Assembly: GCA_021927905.1 (NCBI GenBank)
Contig: BLLK01000052.1
Location: 250,501 to 314,500 of the forward strand
Length of the DNA stretch: 64,000 nt
Direction of reading: 5' to 3'
Source of the DNA: Chaetoceros tenuissimus
Taxonomy: Eukaryota > Bacillariophyta > Thalassiosirophyceae > Chaetocerotales > Chaetocerotaceae
A model generated the notes under the pieces. The model saw only the letters and a program-made list of their open reading frames with translations. It was not told the DNA's origin and did not search any database. Of the stretch, positions 9,215 to 20,997 are shown piece after piece. Numbering within the stretch: the stretch's first letter is position 1; the number at the start of each line of letters is the position of its first letter. Made by a program: the position numbers and the translations under genes.

Positions 9215-10873
9215 CTAAATGATCCAGAACCTCTTTTTTCTTGCTACTTGTTCCTTGACTTCCTCCTTGACAAACTTGATTGTATTGTTTCTTCGTAATT
9301 CAGTTCCAAATGACTCAACTGGTGGCCTCATGGTAGGTTGACGTTTCAACACAGGTTCAACAACATTTCTTCCATTGATTTGTGCTTTCAACCAATCGGC
9401 ACACAAACTAAAACGACTACCCGTACTCAAAAGCTTTGTGAAATATAGAGATCTCCAAAGAACAAACGCAGGCTTTCCAGTAAGTGCTCTTTCATCTCCG
9501 TTACTTCCATTCACTGGTTTACCAATCATTTCCCATACTGGAAAGGAAGATGAGCTGGAAGGAACTAGTAATTGTGCAATGGCATTATCTGATCCCAAAC
9601 AACATAGACTTCCAGCATGATTATAAACAAAAGGCGAGTTCTTTCCATCACGAATAGCTCTTCCAATATGCTTTCCTTGCTGTGCTGCTACTTGAGCAGT
9701 TGGAGCATATCCAGACAATGCTGCATCACCAATTGCATAAACATTTTCAGCTCCCTTTACCTTTAGGTTTTCATCCACAATCAATCCACGCATATCTTTC
9801 TGTCCCAAACTCTTTGCTAATTTCTTTACTAGAGGTCGAGCACCAATACCAGCAGCCCATACCAATGCACCAGTTTCCTCTACAGATGCTTGCGAAAGAG
9901 CTCTTGCCTTTTCTTCAGCTGTGGCATTTCTTGGTGTACTTGGTGCTAAAGTTACACTTTGTTCATCAACCTTTGTTACCGCAGTAGCAGTTCTCACATC
10001 TACACCTTTTTCAATCAGATGATCTCTTGCGATATTTGCCAATGACTCTTCAAACGGCCCAAGTACTCTTGGCATTGCCTCCACCAATACAATTTGAATC
10101 TTATCCGCAATATCATCTCCATATCTTCTTGCTACATCGTTTCGAGCAAAGTCTGCAATCTCAGCAGCAAGTTCTACTCCTGTTGGGCCTCCCCCAATTA
10201 CGAAAACTTTTAACAGTCGTTCAATTTCCTTCTTGTAAGTATCTCCTTTTGTATGACGAATCAAAGCAACTGCCTTTTCCAAATTATTCAATAGTTTCGC
10301 ATGTAATTTCACAGAGTCTTCTGCTTCTTTCAAAAACAATGCATGTTCTTGTACACCTGGAATTCCAAAGGTGTTTGGCATAGCTCCAACGGCTACCACA
10401 AGTTTATCATATGATAAATGCAATTCAGTCCCTTCACTATCAGTTGTAGCAATCACAGTTTGATTCTTTGTATCAATGAATCTCGCATCGGCTCTGACAA
10501 ACGTTGCCGAATGAGAGGAACCAGCTGCAGATTCCACAAGAGCACGAAGAGGTTCACATGCTGAACGTAATGTAATGGTTCCAACCGAACTTGACGCCAA
10601 GAGAGGTGTGTAGAGGAAATGAGGTCTTGGACTCACAACCACAATGGATTTATTTGGCGATGCACATTTTCTCAAGGCGGAAAGTGCTCCCCAGCCACTG
10701 CCAAGAATGACAATGCGTTCTTTTTCTTCTTCCTTTTCTGGAAGGGAAGAAGGACGAGGAGGAAAGTAGTCGTTTCAGTCATCGTTCATGGTTGTGATTG
10801 CTGTCCATGCTGTTAGGCTTGTTGCACCCACTGCAGGTAGCATTCTCTTGGCTGCAAATTTTAGAAATCCCAT
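9215..10873 (-). CDS. Type II NAD(P)H:quinone oxidoreductase (NDH-2 / AIFM2-like), likely one 5' intron
   Basis: A two-dinucleotide-binding flavoprotein. The FAD motif is RIVILGSGWGALSAL and the NAD(P) motif is VFVIGGGPTGVELAAE; the C-terminal FAD block is NVYAIGDAALSG, followed by AQQGKHIGRAI. NDH-2 enzymes pass electrons from NAD(P)H to quinone on organelle membranes. The main frame (10737-9215) has no ATG ahead of the FAD motif. An ATG at 10873 opens MGFLKFAAKRMLPAV, a presequence-like helix, but in the same frame a TGA follows. I therefore propose a 90-bp intron from 10827 (GTGCAA) to 10738 (pyrimidine-rich tract ending TTCCAG), which gives a 522-residue product. An acceptor five bases downstream, paired with the donor at 10831, also keeps frame. 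Mitochondrial targeting is inferred. Confidence 0.82.
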
Positions 10874-11742
10874 TGTATTGAATTACTTTTGGTTATGGTT
10901 TTGGTATCAAAAATTGGGCCCCAAATAATAGAGTATGACCTTATTTTTAATACTTATGGAACAAATGGAATACAGTTTATGTGTAAATGAGAAAGAAAGT
11001 GATGGGTGAAAACGAAGAAGAACGAAAATTTGCATTGAATTTCAAACCACGACTCCCATTGGTTGTGAATACATTTTCCAATTGAATACGTACGGTACTT
11101 TATCCACGTCATCGTGCGTTGAGAGTCAGTAAAGCTATTTTAACCAACAATTAGCATGACGCTTCTCTTTGTGGCGCGCTAAAAAGTAGTTTTCAATAGG
11201 AACGACGACGTGATTTTTTTAATTTTGGAAAGATTTGAATAGGGAGATTATTTAATAATAAATATAAAAAATTCATCGGTAGAAAACACATATATTCTTT
11301 ATTTTTAAGATATTATTGCTGCGGAAGAGTGCCATCACTGGAGACTCCAATTCAAGAGAAGAACAATCTAAGTCATTCAGCTATCATTTTTAAACAAATA
11401 TAGAAACATCGAAGACGAATCTTTCCTTATTTCAATTATTATACCTAGAAGATTTAGGTGGAGAAATATCGCAGAGTGCTTTTCTCTATGGTAAGGTGAT
11501 AATGGTAGTAGAGCTGTAAACAAAGTTATTCTCTTTAATCATATCATGCTGCAAAAGACATGATGTGTGGATTAGATTATGCCTTAATTCTATATTTACT
11601 TATGATATCTTAACAAAACTTATTCCTCTATCTTTATCAAAGACGGAATGATGCCTATGATGTCTCCAACTAGTATTGACAAAGCGGTTTATGGCATATC
11701 TTGTGTTCTGTTGTCACTTTTGAGTCAAGTATAGTAATGTAT
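10874..11742. promoter_or_regulatory. Intergenic region upstream of NDH-2 and downstream of P4H
   Basis: About 870 AT-rich bases. Possible regulatory sites are CCACGTCATCG near 11104, an ACGTCA-type bZIP core, and GTGGCGCGCTAAA near 11172, E2F-like. I see no open frame of interest and no RNA gene. Confidence 0.35.
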
Positions 11743-12504
11743 TCATAACTCCGATTGCATCTTCTTTCGACCATGCACCCAATATACTGCTACTTGCCTC
11801 TCGCCATTGGTTAACTCTGTAACCCCGTGAAATAATTCATCCGCTTTCCATGTGAGCGTTGTTCCAGCTTTCGATGGGGCATACGTTTCTTTACCATCGT
11901 TACCCTCAACATAGTAATGCAGCCTACCTCCTTCATAATCTGTTTCAGGATCATTGACAAGTAAAACCACGGCACAAACACGAGATCTCATGGGACCTCT
12001 GGATTCTAAATCTCGATCGACAACATCCACATGTGCACCATAAAAACTCCCCTTGAGATACGTCACAGCTTGTATCGGCTCAAATGGCCTTTCAAAAATC
12101 TCGTATCCCCAACCGTTTTCATCATTTGCTTTCTTGCATAGGTTGGTGAATCGTTCAAATATCCATTTATGTTCTGCTACATTAGCATAAATCAAGTCAA
12201 ACCTATCTTGCTTCCATACATTAGTGACAGAGGATATGCCTTTTGACTTCCATTGACTGAGCTTCTTTATTTCAAGTAATTCATCTTGTGTAAAGGAGTC
12301 AATGTGAGTCATGACAGCTGACTCTTTCGAAAAGGTAATTGGGATGCCAGATGCTAGACGCAAGTGCTTTAGATTTTCATCGTCTAGTACTTTTCCTTCT
12401 TCTTTCGTTGTTGGTTCGTCTTGTATTTCTATCGTCGATGCAACTACAAGCAATGGAATACATGATAGTATGTTGAAAAGTAGATGTAAGAGAATTAGCT
12501 GCAT
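11743..12504 (-). CDS. 2OG-Fe(II) oxygenase, prolyl 4-hydroxylase alpha-like, secretory
   Basis: A 253-residue protein beginning at the ATG at 12504, chosen because it opens a signal peptide (MQLILLHLLFNILSC..LLVVAS); an upstream frame extension has no ATG. The double-stranded beta-helix occupies about residues 145-248. Iron ligands are H158 and D160 (GAHVD) and H226 (LFHGV), and R236 (ERQVAVYW) is the expected 2-oxoglutarate-binding base ten residues after the distal His. These enzymes hydroxylate proline in secreted or ER proteins using O2, ascorbate and 2-oxoglutarate. The set of catalytic residues is complete. Its substrate could be a secreted or cell-wall protein. Confidence 0.85.
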   Translation of the reverse strand: MQLILLHLLFNILSCIPLLVVASTIEIQDEPTTKEEGKVLDDENLKHLRLASGIPITFSKESAVMTHIDSFTQDELLEIKKLSQWKSKGISSVTNVWKQDRFDLIYANVAEHKWIFERFTNLCKKANDENGWGYEIFERPFEPIQAVTYLKGSFYGAHVDVVDRDLESRGPMRSRVCAVVLLVNDPETDYEGGRLHYYVEGNDGKETYAPSKAGTTLTWKADELFHGVTELTNGERQVAVYWVHGRKKMQSEL

Positions 12505-12976
12505 GTTAATCCTATGGCATGAAAAATTATGACCGCGAGAATAATAAACACGCACCACATTATGAAGGTTGTTCTTTCTTTCATTTTATTCTCTATGCAC
12601 CGTGCACCTCCGGTCCCTGCTTCCTGCTTCCCACTCTCCTGAAAATGAAATTGTTACGTATGTATATGCTGGCACAAAAGATTCTAATTTCTCCGGTTCC
12701 GGCTTTGATTTTGACATTTTTAGGCTTCCAGCTCAAAAATTATCGGAAACATTTTGACTAAATAGAGTATTTTTGTTATTTCATCTATCTACTTTCACTT
12801 CTTTCATCATGAAACGAGATATATGATCCTTTGCCATGCTTTTCATTAATTTATTTCTTATTTCTCTTCTCATACATGTAAACTACTTTATTCCTTTTTG
12901 CTGCATCATAAAAGGCATCAATACCTCTTGCCATCAAATCCTAAGAAACAAAGTTACACTTTCGCATTACGTCAAC

Positions 12977-14519
12977 TTATGCATCCGCAGCAAGGCATTT
13001 TCCGCAACTTTTGGTACATGCATCGTGCAACATTCCTCCATCAAAATCTTCAGTACAATAGTTTGCAATACGCTGCTCCATTTTGGACTTGTTTTTGGTA
13101 AGCCAGCTACAGTCCACAGTGTTTCCAGTTTTAACGAGAGTAAAGGTATAGGAAGCGTCATCCTCGCACTCACAAAAGTTACAGGTAAGTGGACACAAAG
13201 TTTTGACCTCATGGCGGTAGCAATAGTTGTTCTTGCGAGTCTCTTCATTGTTTTTGGTCAACCAGTCACATCCTACTACTTCATCGTTGTCGAGAACAAA
13301 AGTTCCGACCTCATCATCAGCACAGATATCTTCCTCTTCTTTAGTCTCAGTTGGGAAATCACTCGGTGAACTTGTTGGTGATGCTGTTGGTGATACAGTC
13401 GGTTCCTTAGAAGGTGCCATTGTTGGAGGAGCAAAACAACGATTTGCATCGGCATTGAACGAAGTGCCCTCTAAACAATCGCAATAAGGTTTGCCGTTTG
13501 AGTTCAAAAACTCTTGAAAGGTATTCTCACATCTACAAGATACGTCATTAGGTCCCATGGAGATGCACTTTCCACCATTTCCGCAGTTTACAAATAAGCA
13601 AGGGTCAGATGGTAGAGGAGTAGCACAGAGACTGGTGGCATCATCGCAATAACCAGATTGGCAATCTGAACCTGCTCCACATGAATCATCAATGTTTCCA
13701 TCATGGCAATCATTACTACTGGTATCGCAATATCCAGAGACACACTGATCGTTTGCATCACAATCTGACCCATTGGATCCATCATGACACCGTTTTGTAT
13801 CCACTGCTACATCATCATCGTAGAATGCACAGAATCCATTAGTGCATTGATCATTAGCAGTGCAAGCATCTTCATCATTACCTGAAGTACAACCAAGACC
13901 ACTTGCACTGAAAAATTCAAAATATGTGTCAGTCAACAAAAATAGAAATAGGAATGTTAAGAGTGCACGTAAGTGCTGAGTCTACTCACCAAACAGCACC
14001 GCTTGTGTGAGCGCAATCAAAATCTCCAGTACAAACAGCACAGTTTCCACTGTTACAAAATCCGTGGGCACATCTACAAGCAAATGGAAATAAAGGATGG
14101 TTAGCGACAGAAACAATTCAAAAGTCCAAAGATGATAGATGCATTTGAGAATCTTACCCTCCTGTACCTATGTCACTTGTACAAGCCTCTCCAATTGCTT
14201 TATCTATAATGAAAAAATTGGTTTCAAAATTCTGATTGATGGAAGATAGCAAAAGGAAATTCTTCAAATTAATCTTACCTCCCCAGTAACAAGCCGTTTC
14301 CATACCAGTAGGAGTGTAACTGGTGAACCCAGAGGCACAATTTGCACTGATTCCCCAATCTAAGAAATATTTTGAAGGAATAGATGATAATGAGTAACAA
14401 ATCAATATATGAATGTATTCAAACAGCATAAAAATCTACTTACAACCATGACCTGCGTTCACCTCAAGAATACTGGAGCTGAGAAACAAAGTTGCTGCGT
14501 AGAGGATGTTGAGTTTCAT
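12977..14519 (-). CDS. Secreted cysteine-rich protein with EGF-like and ShK-like modules (five exons)
   Basis: I infer five exons: 14519-14444, 14359-14279, 14203-14158, 14073-13990 and 13907-12977. All introns are GT-AG (GTAAGT, GTAAGA, GTAAGA, GTGAGT) and the joined frame stays open for 405 residues. Exon 1 encodes a signal peptide (MKLNILYAATLFLSSS..NA). Next come Cys-rich modules of the form CxxNDQCxSGYCD repeated about four times, as in dickkopf/colipase-like domains. An EGF-like domain (DPCLFVNCGNGGKCIS) follows, then a Ser/Thr/Pro linker and two ShK-like modules (CDWLTKN..CPLTCNFC; CSWLTKN..CTKSCGKC). It is probably a secreted or wall protein; the function is unknown. Splice sites are consistent with each other. 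Confidence 0.8.
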
Positions 14520-15199
14520 GTTGATTTCAAAGAAATGTTTGATATTTGATAATTGTAAGATATGCGTTGAGTTTTTCAGAACTGAAAATAATGAAAGGAA
14601 GCCTCCAAGTGAGATGAGCAATTAATTTGAGAAAGAATTGATTTGTTGATTTGCCAAACCTGGGAAATGGGCTTCCCGCTTGACACCTATGACTTTTTGA
14701 CAAATGACTAAAAAATTCCTTCTTCAAATATTCTTATTTGTTTTCTTCAAAAAGAACATCTCTTTTTTTGTGACTATTTTTTCCAAGGACTGATAAGTAT
14801 TTTCCCTGGACCGACCCAAACATCATTTTTTGAAACGATTGAAAGGGAACTAAAGTTGCTCTTTTGTATTCCAGCTGGAAATACTTAAACTTCAACAGAC
14901 AGATTGTGCAGAGAAAATCACTGACGTCTGAAAATTCTTCTTTAATAATGACTTTTTTCCCTGGACTGACCGGAATGTTGAAGACCTCTCCCTGGACCGA
15001 CAGGAATTTGTCGAGGAATTCAGACCTTCATGCAGATGGTTTTTCCTTTTTCCCTGGACCGATCCACCGAAGAACGATTGAATTCCTCGGAGAATCGTTT
15101 CAATCTACGTGTAAGGCTGACGGGTTTGAGTTTTAGATATGATACTACGTACTTTTGCAAATTTGGAAACCAAGAAGATTTTCACCAATAATTGAAATA
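14520..15199. promoter_or_regulatory. Divergent promoter region with four copies of a TCCCTGGACYGA motif
   Basis: Between the divergent Cys-rich and multicopper oxidase genes, the motif TTCCCTGGACCGACC or a close variant (TCCCTGGACTGACC, TCCCTGGACCGACA, TCCCTGGACCGATC) occurs at about 14802, 14957, 14989 and 15050. A weaker relative, TTCCAAGGACTGA, lies near 14781. Spacing is irregular and orientation constant, which fits a transcription factor site cluster rather than a tandem repeat. Confidence 0.55.
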
Positions 15200-17708
15200 A
15201 TGAATCAACCAGTTCAGCGATTTTTCGACCTCCTATTTTTGCTTCTATGCAATTTGCCATTAGAAACATTAGGTCTAGAATTGAAACAAACCTCGAGGTT
15301 CTTTGACTTTGATGTCAAAGTAAAGTATGCCGAACTGTCAATCAATTCAAATAAGGAAGCCAATTCAACAAAAAGAAACACATGGCCAATACAAGACGAG
15401 AATCTACCGAAATACCTTTCCATTGCAGTTATGAGTGATGTTGATGTCTCTGATATAAGCTACATTCTCATGGGAAAGCCAATTCATATCTTAGAAAACG
15501 ATGAACTAAACATCAAGGTTACGAATCATCTTCAATCTACTGGACTTAGCATTCACTTTCATGGATTCGAAATGGAGAATGCTATCCAGTACGATGGCGT
15601 TGTTGGTCTCACTCAATGTGCCATTTCTCCTCAAACATCTTTTTTGTACACGTTTCAAGTGCAAGAATCGCCAGGTACTTACTGGTATCATACTCACTCA
15701 GGTCCACTTGGTGTCGAAGCGCATAATATGATGAAAGCACCTTTGATTATTCATCCTAATACAGCCGACTCTAGAGTATTGGTGGATAGATTGAATAGTA
15801 AAGATACTACTAGTCAATCTCCTCCATATCGAAACCTTTTGTCCTGGGATAATGAGCGCATCCTCTTCTTTTCAGATGGATTTGTAAAGACTGAGAGTAA
15901 GCTAAGTACCTATGCAGCTGGAGGTCTCTTAGCTCCTGCCAATAGAAATGAGGATGGCTTCACTGTAGCTCATGTAGAATATGATTTCGGTACTCTAAAT
16001 GGGCAGCTTCGTCATATAATACATGCTGTTGCTGGACGAAAGTATAAGTTGCGATTACTAAACGGTGGTTCGCACTTTGCGTATAGGATATCCATCGATA
16101 GCATTCCAATGCAAATCATAGCTACTGATGCTAGTCCAGTAAAGAGAAATACCACCAATACTATTGTCGATGAAGTAATCATTCATGTTGGTGAGAGGTT
16201 TGATGTCGAAATTGACATTCTACAAGAGCCAGGTACAAGAATATGGATCCGAGCTGATACTCTTGAACATAGAGATTCCTTGGGAAAGACGAATGGCGTT
16301 CGAGGCATTCTAAATGTTGTCTCGTCAGATGAAGAGATTGAAAATATCATCGATGATAATTTTGTTGATCCAGAAGAAGATATCATCAATCCACCCATAC
16401 CAGTAGAGGAACTTGTCACCATGAACTGTTACAGTAAGCATGAGATTAAAGCAGCACAAGAAACAGGAAAAGGAGGATGTCAAAGTATTGATACTTTGCA
16501 AGTAGACATACGCAAAGAGGATAATAGAAGAGTACATTCCCTTCGACAAGCAAATGCAACTGTAGACTTTGACATGTCTAGTCCTCCCTTGCAAGCTCAC
16601 TTTGCTAGAATCCACGATGATGAGTCGAAAGGCTCAGCCAATTGGGTTCAATTTGTAGGAAGTTCATCTCATGTCTTGCGACCGGACTTCGATCCTAGCC
16701 GAGACTTGCATCTCCATACAAATATGATGCACGTTCCAGAATATTCAAGTGTGATTATCATATGGAGAAGTAGAACTGCCATGGACCAGTAAGTTTCTCT
16801 TTTACATTTTTTATATATGTGTATGTTTTTATATAATGCAATTTCTCATTCAATCTCTAGTTCAATGCACCTCCATGGCTATAAAATGGAGATTCTTGAA
16901 ACCTATGCGGCAGATAGAGAAGCCAATTGTCAAGGAATGAAATGCGATCTACACAATGGATTCAACTTACAAGAACTTCAAAATATCAGTTTCGGTTCTC
17001 GTCCCATGAAAGATACATTCATCATTCCTCCTGGTGGTGCTGTTGCTACGAGAATTCAAACTCGCGATGCGTCCATGTATTTCGCGCATTGTCACATCAA
17101 TATGCATCGAGAAGATGGAATGGCATTCATGTAAGTTGAATACTTTGTTTCTATTGAGTCCTAGAATATTTATCAACACATGTCTCTAACTTTATTCCAT
17201 TGTTCATCCTTTCTATAGTCTCAATGTAGGAAACTATAGTCCTCCTTCGGATGGCAGTTGGTTACCTCCTGACTTTCCAAAGTGTGATACTCCATTTTTG
17301 GAGTCTCAAAGAGAAGTACAACCTAGTTGCAATTGTACTCATGATTCATCCTACAAGTGTTCGACATCTTTTACTTGTAGCAAGAAGCATAGTGATGAAA
17401 CTATACCAAACATTGCAGTAGGTTCCTCTTCTTCTACTACTCTGGTCGTACTATTCATTCTTGTTACAATGATGATGAGTATAGGCATCATTTATATAAT
17501 ACAGCTTAGGATCAAACAAGATAAAGTGAGTACCATCGCCAAACAAGATGAGGAAACATTATGTGAAGAGTATGACAATGTCGACATTGAAAGAAATGAG
17601 AAAGATACAAGTCAAAGATTTTCAACCACTCCTAAACGGCAAAAGTCATCTCCGTATAAAAAGCTACCAAAACAATTGAGTGCAAGAAATAGTGGTATTT
17701 CTTCATAA
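15200..17708 (+). CDS. Multicopper oxidase (laccase/ferroxidase type), membrane-anchored, three exons
   Basis: Exons are 15200-16788, 16861-17130 and 17219-17708, joined by GTAAGT-AG introns of 72 and 88 bp, and give 782 residues. The start is the ATG that opens a signal peptide (MNQPVQRFFDLLFLLLC). All four copper-binding blocks are present: IHFHGFEM, YWYHTHSG, HSMHLHGYKMEIL and HCHINMHREDGMAF, the last providing the type 1 site with a Met axial ligand. A C-terminal transmembrane helix (LVVLFILVTMMMSIGIIYII) and a cytosolic basic tail anchor it with the oxidase outside. Such enzymes oxidise phenols or Fe(II) while reducing O2 to water. Fet3-like ferroxidases have the same anchoring, so a role in iron uptake is possible, but no iron permease is nearby. 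Confidence 0.9.
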
Positions 17709-17975
17709 ATATTTATATATATATATTAATTGAATGGAAACGTTTGTATTGCGTGAATCATTTATCGTAATTTAGAGTAAATTCGAATACAATCTTTTTG
17801 AAATGAACATTTCAATTTACGTAGCAAAAAGAAAATAGGTTTTGAGCACCATATACAACTATAGCCATCATCAAGCATCAGCATCACAAAACAAATATGA
17901 AAAGTGAAAAAGTTCACTATTGAATCAACATCATTAGAACAAAGAGATTTCTCAGTAATAGACACAACAAGAGTA

Positions 17976-20006
17976 ATGACATCGATACATCAAGAGCTGC
18001 AAAAGGTGGGACTCAGCAGCATCTCTCCAGCTTGGCTTCAAGCCTGTCAATCCAAGTTCAACACAACAGACGATATCTTGTATCAAATCATAAACCACGA
18101 CTTGCGATCTGTCATTCGCTCTTCTTCTTCCTCTACAAGTAACAACAGTAATGCTATTGAATTACGAAATGTCATTCAAAATTCTCTCCAAAAAAAGGCG
18201 ACTCTACCAAACTCTTTTCAACACTTGATTCAACTGGAAGAAATTTTAGATGTATCTTTAAACGCTGAAATGAGATTATCACTCGGTCCCTCATCTTTGA
18301 GTAGTCCACCAGTTGGCAATCAACAAAATAGATGTTTGAAATTAAGTTTCAGTGATGGGTATTACAGCAATGGATCGACACAGGATGATTCACAAGAAGG
18401 ACAGGTCATGATGACCGCCATGGAAATTTCTCCTATCCCCAATATAAGTGTTCATTCTCAGCCTGGTATCAAATGTATTTTGTCGGGTCCCATTGATGTC
18501 AGAAATGGTGTGCTCCAGTTGCATACGGGAAATTGTACGGTTATAGGTGGTTGTATACCTGATTTGATACAGGTGCAGAAAGATGCCATGGATCAAGCCA
18601 AGAGATTGAAAGGTGTAGGTATTGATCCGACCTATCGGGCTTTGGTGTATAATCCTGAACGAGATTTAGATGATGAAAATGATGAAGGGGAAGGGGAAAG
18701 TCGGGATGTTGTTGCGACTGTTACTCCGACTCCTGTACCGAGAGTAGAGAATCAAGGAGCTATGAGTAGCAGTAGTACTGCTAGGGCTTCATTATTGTAT
18801 CAAGATCATCAGAATCAAGTCCGACCTGCAGATAGAATGGATGTCGATGGGGAACAGCAGCAGCATGCGAACGTACAACAAAGAGCACCAAGAGCAAGAT
18901 CAATTTCTCCTACGCCAAATGTACAGCAGAATATGAATGGAAATAGAAGTACTGCTTCTAGTAATCGCTCTGCATCTACTAATGCTGCAAATGCGTCAAT
19001 GGCCATGTCAAATCCATATCATAGGCAGCAACAGTCTATTTCTAGAACTTCTCAAACAAGTACATCGTCTACAAGTAGTGCTAATAAGAACCCATATACT
19101 AGTACTAGCGGAGTGAATACTTTGTCAGCTACTTCAAGTAATAGTCATCAACAAGCTAGTGTCTCGAATCCATATGCAAATCGTAACATGGCAACGTCCT
19201 CGAGCAGACCTAATTCCGGTGCTAGTTCTACCAGAGAAACTGCAATTGCTACATCAAATACTATTGTGAATAATGAACCTTCACCTATGGAGATTGACCA
19301 AGAAGTTGTGCCTGGAGCTTCTAATAATAATTCTACGTCAAGAGCACGCTCGAAATCTCCACAACCTCCTACCTCTCAACTATCAACTGCTTCTTCTAAG
19401 TCATACAAGACACCAACGAGAGTACAGAGAACAGTGCCTTCCAAAGCTATCCAACAGCATCTATCTCCTACAGCACTATCCGAAAGCATGTCCTTTGGAG
19501 AACTCAAAACATTACTCTCTCAACTCATTGCAGATCCAATACTCTATCAACAATATCAAGAGAAACTGTTTCTCATTCCTGCTAAATATGCAAGTGATGG
19601 ATTCAAAGCTGGAGATTTTTTAGGATTTGATGTGAAAAAAGTGACACCAGCCGAACGTCAACTCTATCAAATTAAATATGGATATCATTTGAAAATTCGT
19701 TTGATGGGTAGTAATGCTTCCAAGGGAAAAGTATCGGTTGTGCTTCGGAATCAAGTTTTACGGCCTTACTTTCCCTATGATGCGTCTACCATGAGAGGTT
19801 TGTTCAAAAAGGATAGAAAAGGAGCGAATAAAGTTGCGAATGATATTGGAAAGTCTGTCATTGATGGATTGAAGCGTTTGCATTCTTGTACATTCAAATT
19901 GTTGTATAGCAGTGATGAGTTCTTTGGTGGTGGGGATAAAGGGAAGATTCAAGAGTTGGATGGGAAAGAGCCAATTTTGGAATTGTGTAAATTTGAGGAG
20001 ATGTAA
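17976..20006 (+). CDS. RMI1: RMI1-like subunit of the BLM-TopoIII-RMI dissolvasome
   Basis: A 676-residue protein from the ATG at 17976; the open frame extends upstream but without ATG. Residues about 1-30 (ELQKVGLSSISPAWLQAC) match the RMI1 N-terminal helical segment. The OB fold that binds topoisomerase III lies at about 140-210, with PGIKCILSGPIDVRNGVLQL and NCTVIGGCIPDLIQVQK. RMI1 stimulates double Holliday junction dissolution. A long Ser/Asn/Thr-rich disordered region (about 270-490) precedes an unassigned conserved-looking C-terminal domain of about 170 residues (MSFGELKTLLSQLI to the end), which may bind DNA or partner proteins. The symbol is given because the OB signature is distinctive. 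Confidence 0.82.
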   Translation: MTSIHQELQKVGLSSISPAWLQACQSKFNTTDDILYQIINHDLRSVIRSSSSSTSNNSNAIELRNVIQNSLQKKATLPNSFQHLIQLEEILDVSLNAEMRLSLGPSSLSSPPVGNQQNRCLKLSFSDGYYSNGSTQDDSQEGQVMMTAMEISPIPNISVHSQPGIKCILSGPIDVRNGVLQLHTGNCTVIGGCIPDLIQVQKDAMDQAKRLKGVGIDPTYRALVYNPERDLDDENDEGEGESRDVVATVTPTPVPRVENQGAMSSSSTARASLLYQDHQNQVRPADRMDVDGEQQQHANVQQRAPRARSISPTPNVQQNMNGNRSTASSNRSASTNAANASMAMSNPYHRQQQSISRTSQTSTSSTSSANKNPYTSTSGVNTLSATSSNSHQQASVSNPYANRNMATSSSRPNSGASSTRETAIATSNTIVNNEPSPMEIDQEVVPGASNNNSTSRARSKSPQPPTSQLSTASSKSYKTPTRVQRTVPSKAIQQHLSPTALSESMSFGELKTLLSQLIADPILYQQYQEKLFLIPAKYASDGFKAGDFLGFDVKKVTPAERQLYQIKYGYHLKIRLMGSNASKGKVSVVLRNQVLRPYFPYDASTMRGLFKKDRKGANKVANDIGKSVIDGLKRLHSCTFKLLYSSDEFFGGGDKGKIQELDGKEPILELCKFEEM

Positions 20007-20230
20007 TATGTAGTATGTAAAAAAGATTTCATTCTTGGATAGAGTAAACGACTATTTTCATACATCTTTTGTCGTTGTATTATTAGAGTAGTCATATATC
20101 AGCAAATATTTGTACTATGTAGACGAATAGATGTGACTTATTTTCTTCTTTGTTTGAGTCTTTTGGGCTTCTCATTTTTCTGACATGAGGCGCTCTGCTT
20201 CCAACATTAATATATGTTCGCGTTTTTTTT

Positions 20231-20253
20231 GGCAACCGACCCACAGGTGTGGA
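20231..20253 (+). repeat. Left terminal inverted repeat of the transposon
   Basis: Begins GGCAACCGACCCACAG and ends GTGTGGA; the mate is at 23988-24010. Confidence 0.75.
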
Positions 20254-20997
20254 GTTTTTTTAAAATATAAATATGATTTTAGCTTTATGACACGAGTCGT
20301 CGAAAATTGTCACTGAAAAATATTTCAACGTACGGGAGGGAGGCCATGACAAAAACAATTGAACTCATGGAATCTTTCTTCGATGTTGATTCAATCAACA
20401 AGATACCATGAGCCAATGCATTTTATTTTACGATATATCTATATTATGCACAAATCTTTTCTCCTCAAAATGACTTGACTGGGCTGTCGGTATTCACAAT
20501 CTCCTCGAGAAACAATCTGACAATGCCACACATGACGACAAGTGAGTCTAGCTTTTTGTATCCACCAACACCAATAGAGAGAATCAGTAGTAGACAGCAG
20601 TGGCTTTTAAGCAGAAAGGTTCCTGATAGAGTCCATATCTTTCCTCCGTATCTTTCCTTGTGCAACTAGGATCAGAGGTCATATCTTCATGCTAGCATCT
20701 CGTATCCTTCTAGGTCTCTGAAATATGGACACGACGAAATCATTTTAGGAGCATATTCAGTAACTGTTCATGAATGTTATGCATTGCATAGCGGAAGAGA
20801 GTCGGAAAAAGCGACTTGGATTATGCAATGAGTGAGAAGTTCGTTATGTTCATGTACTCGCTGTTGTTCAATGGCATTTCAATTTTTGACCGTTGCTGTA
20901 CTTCTCATAAAAATCTCTGGAATAGGCCTAGAAGCGGAAAAAAATGAAGGAAAAGAAATAATGAGTGTTTCATGATTACATGCTCTTATTATTTGAT

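Noticed and set aside
10780-10790. TGA in the NDH-2 leader as a selenocysteine codon
   Set aside because: The family has no Sec at this point and a phase-compatible intron explains it more simply.
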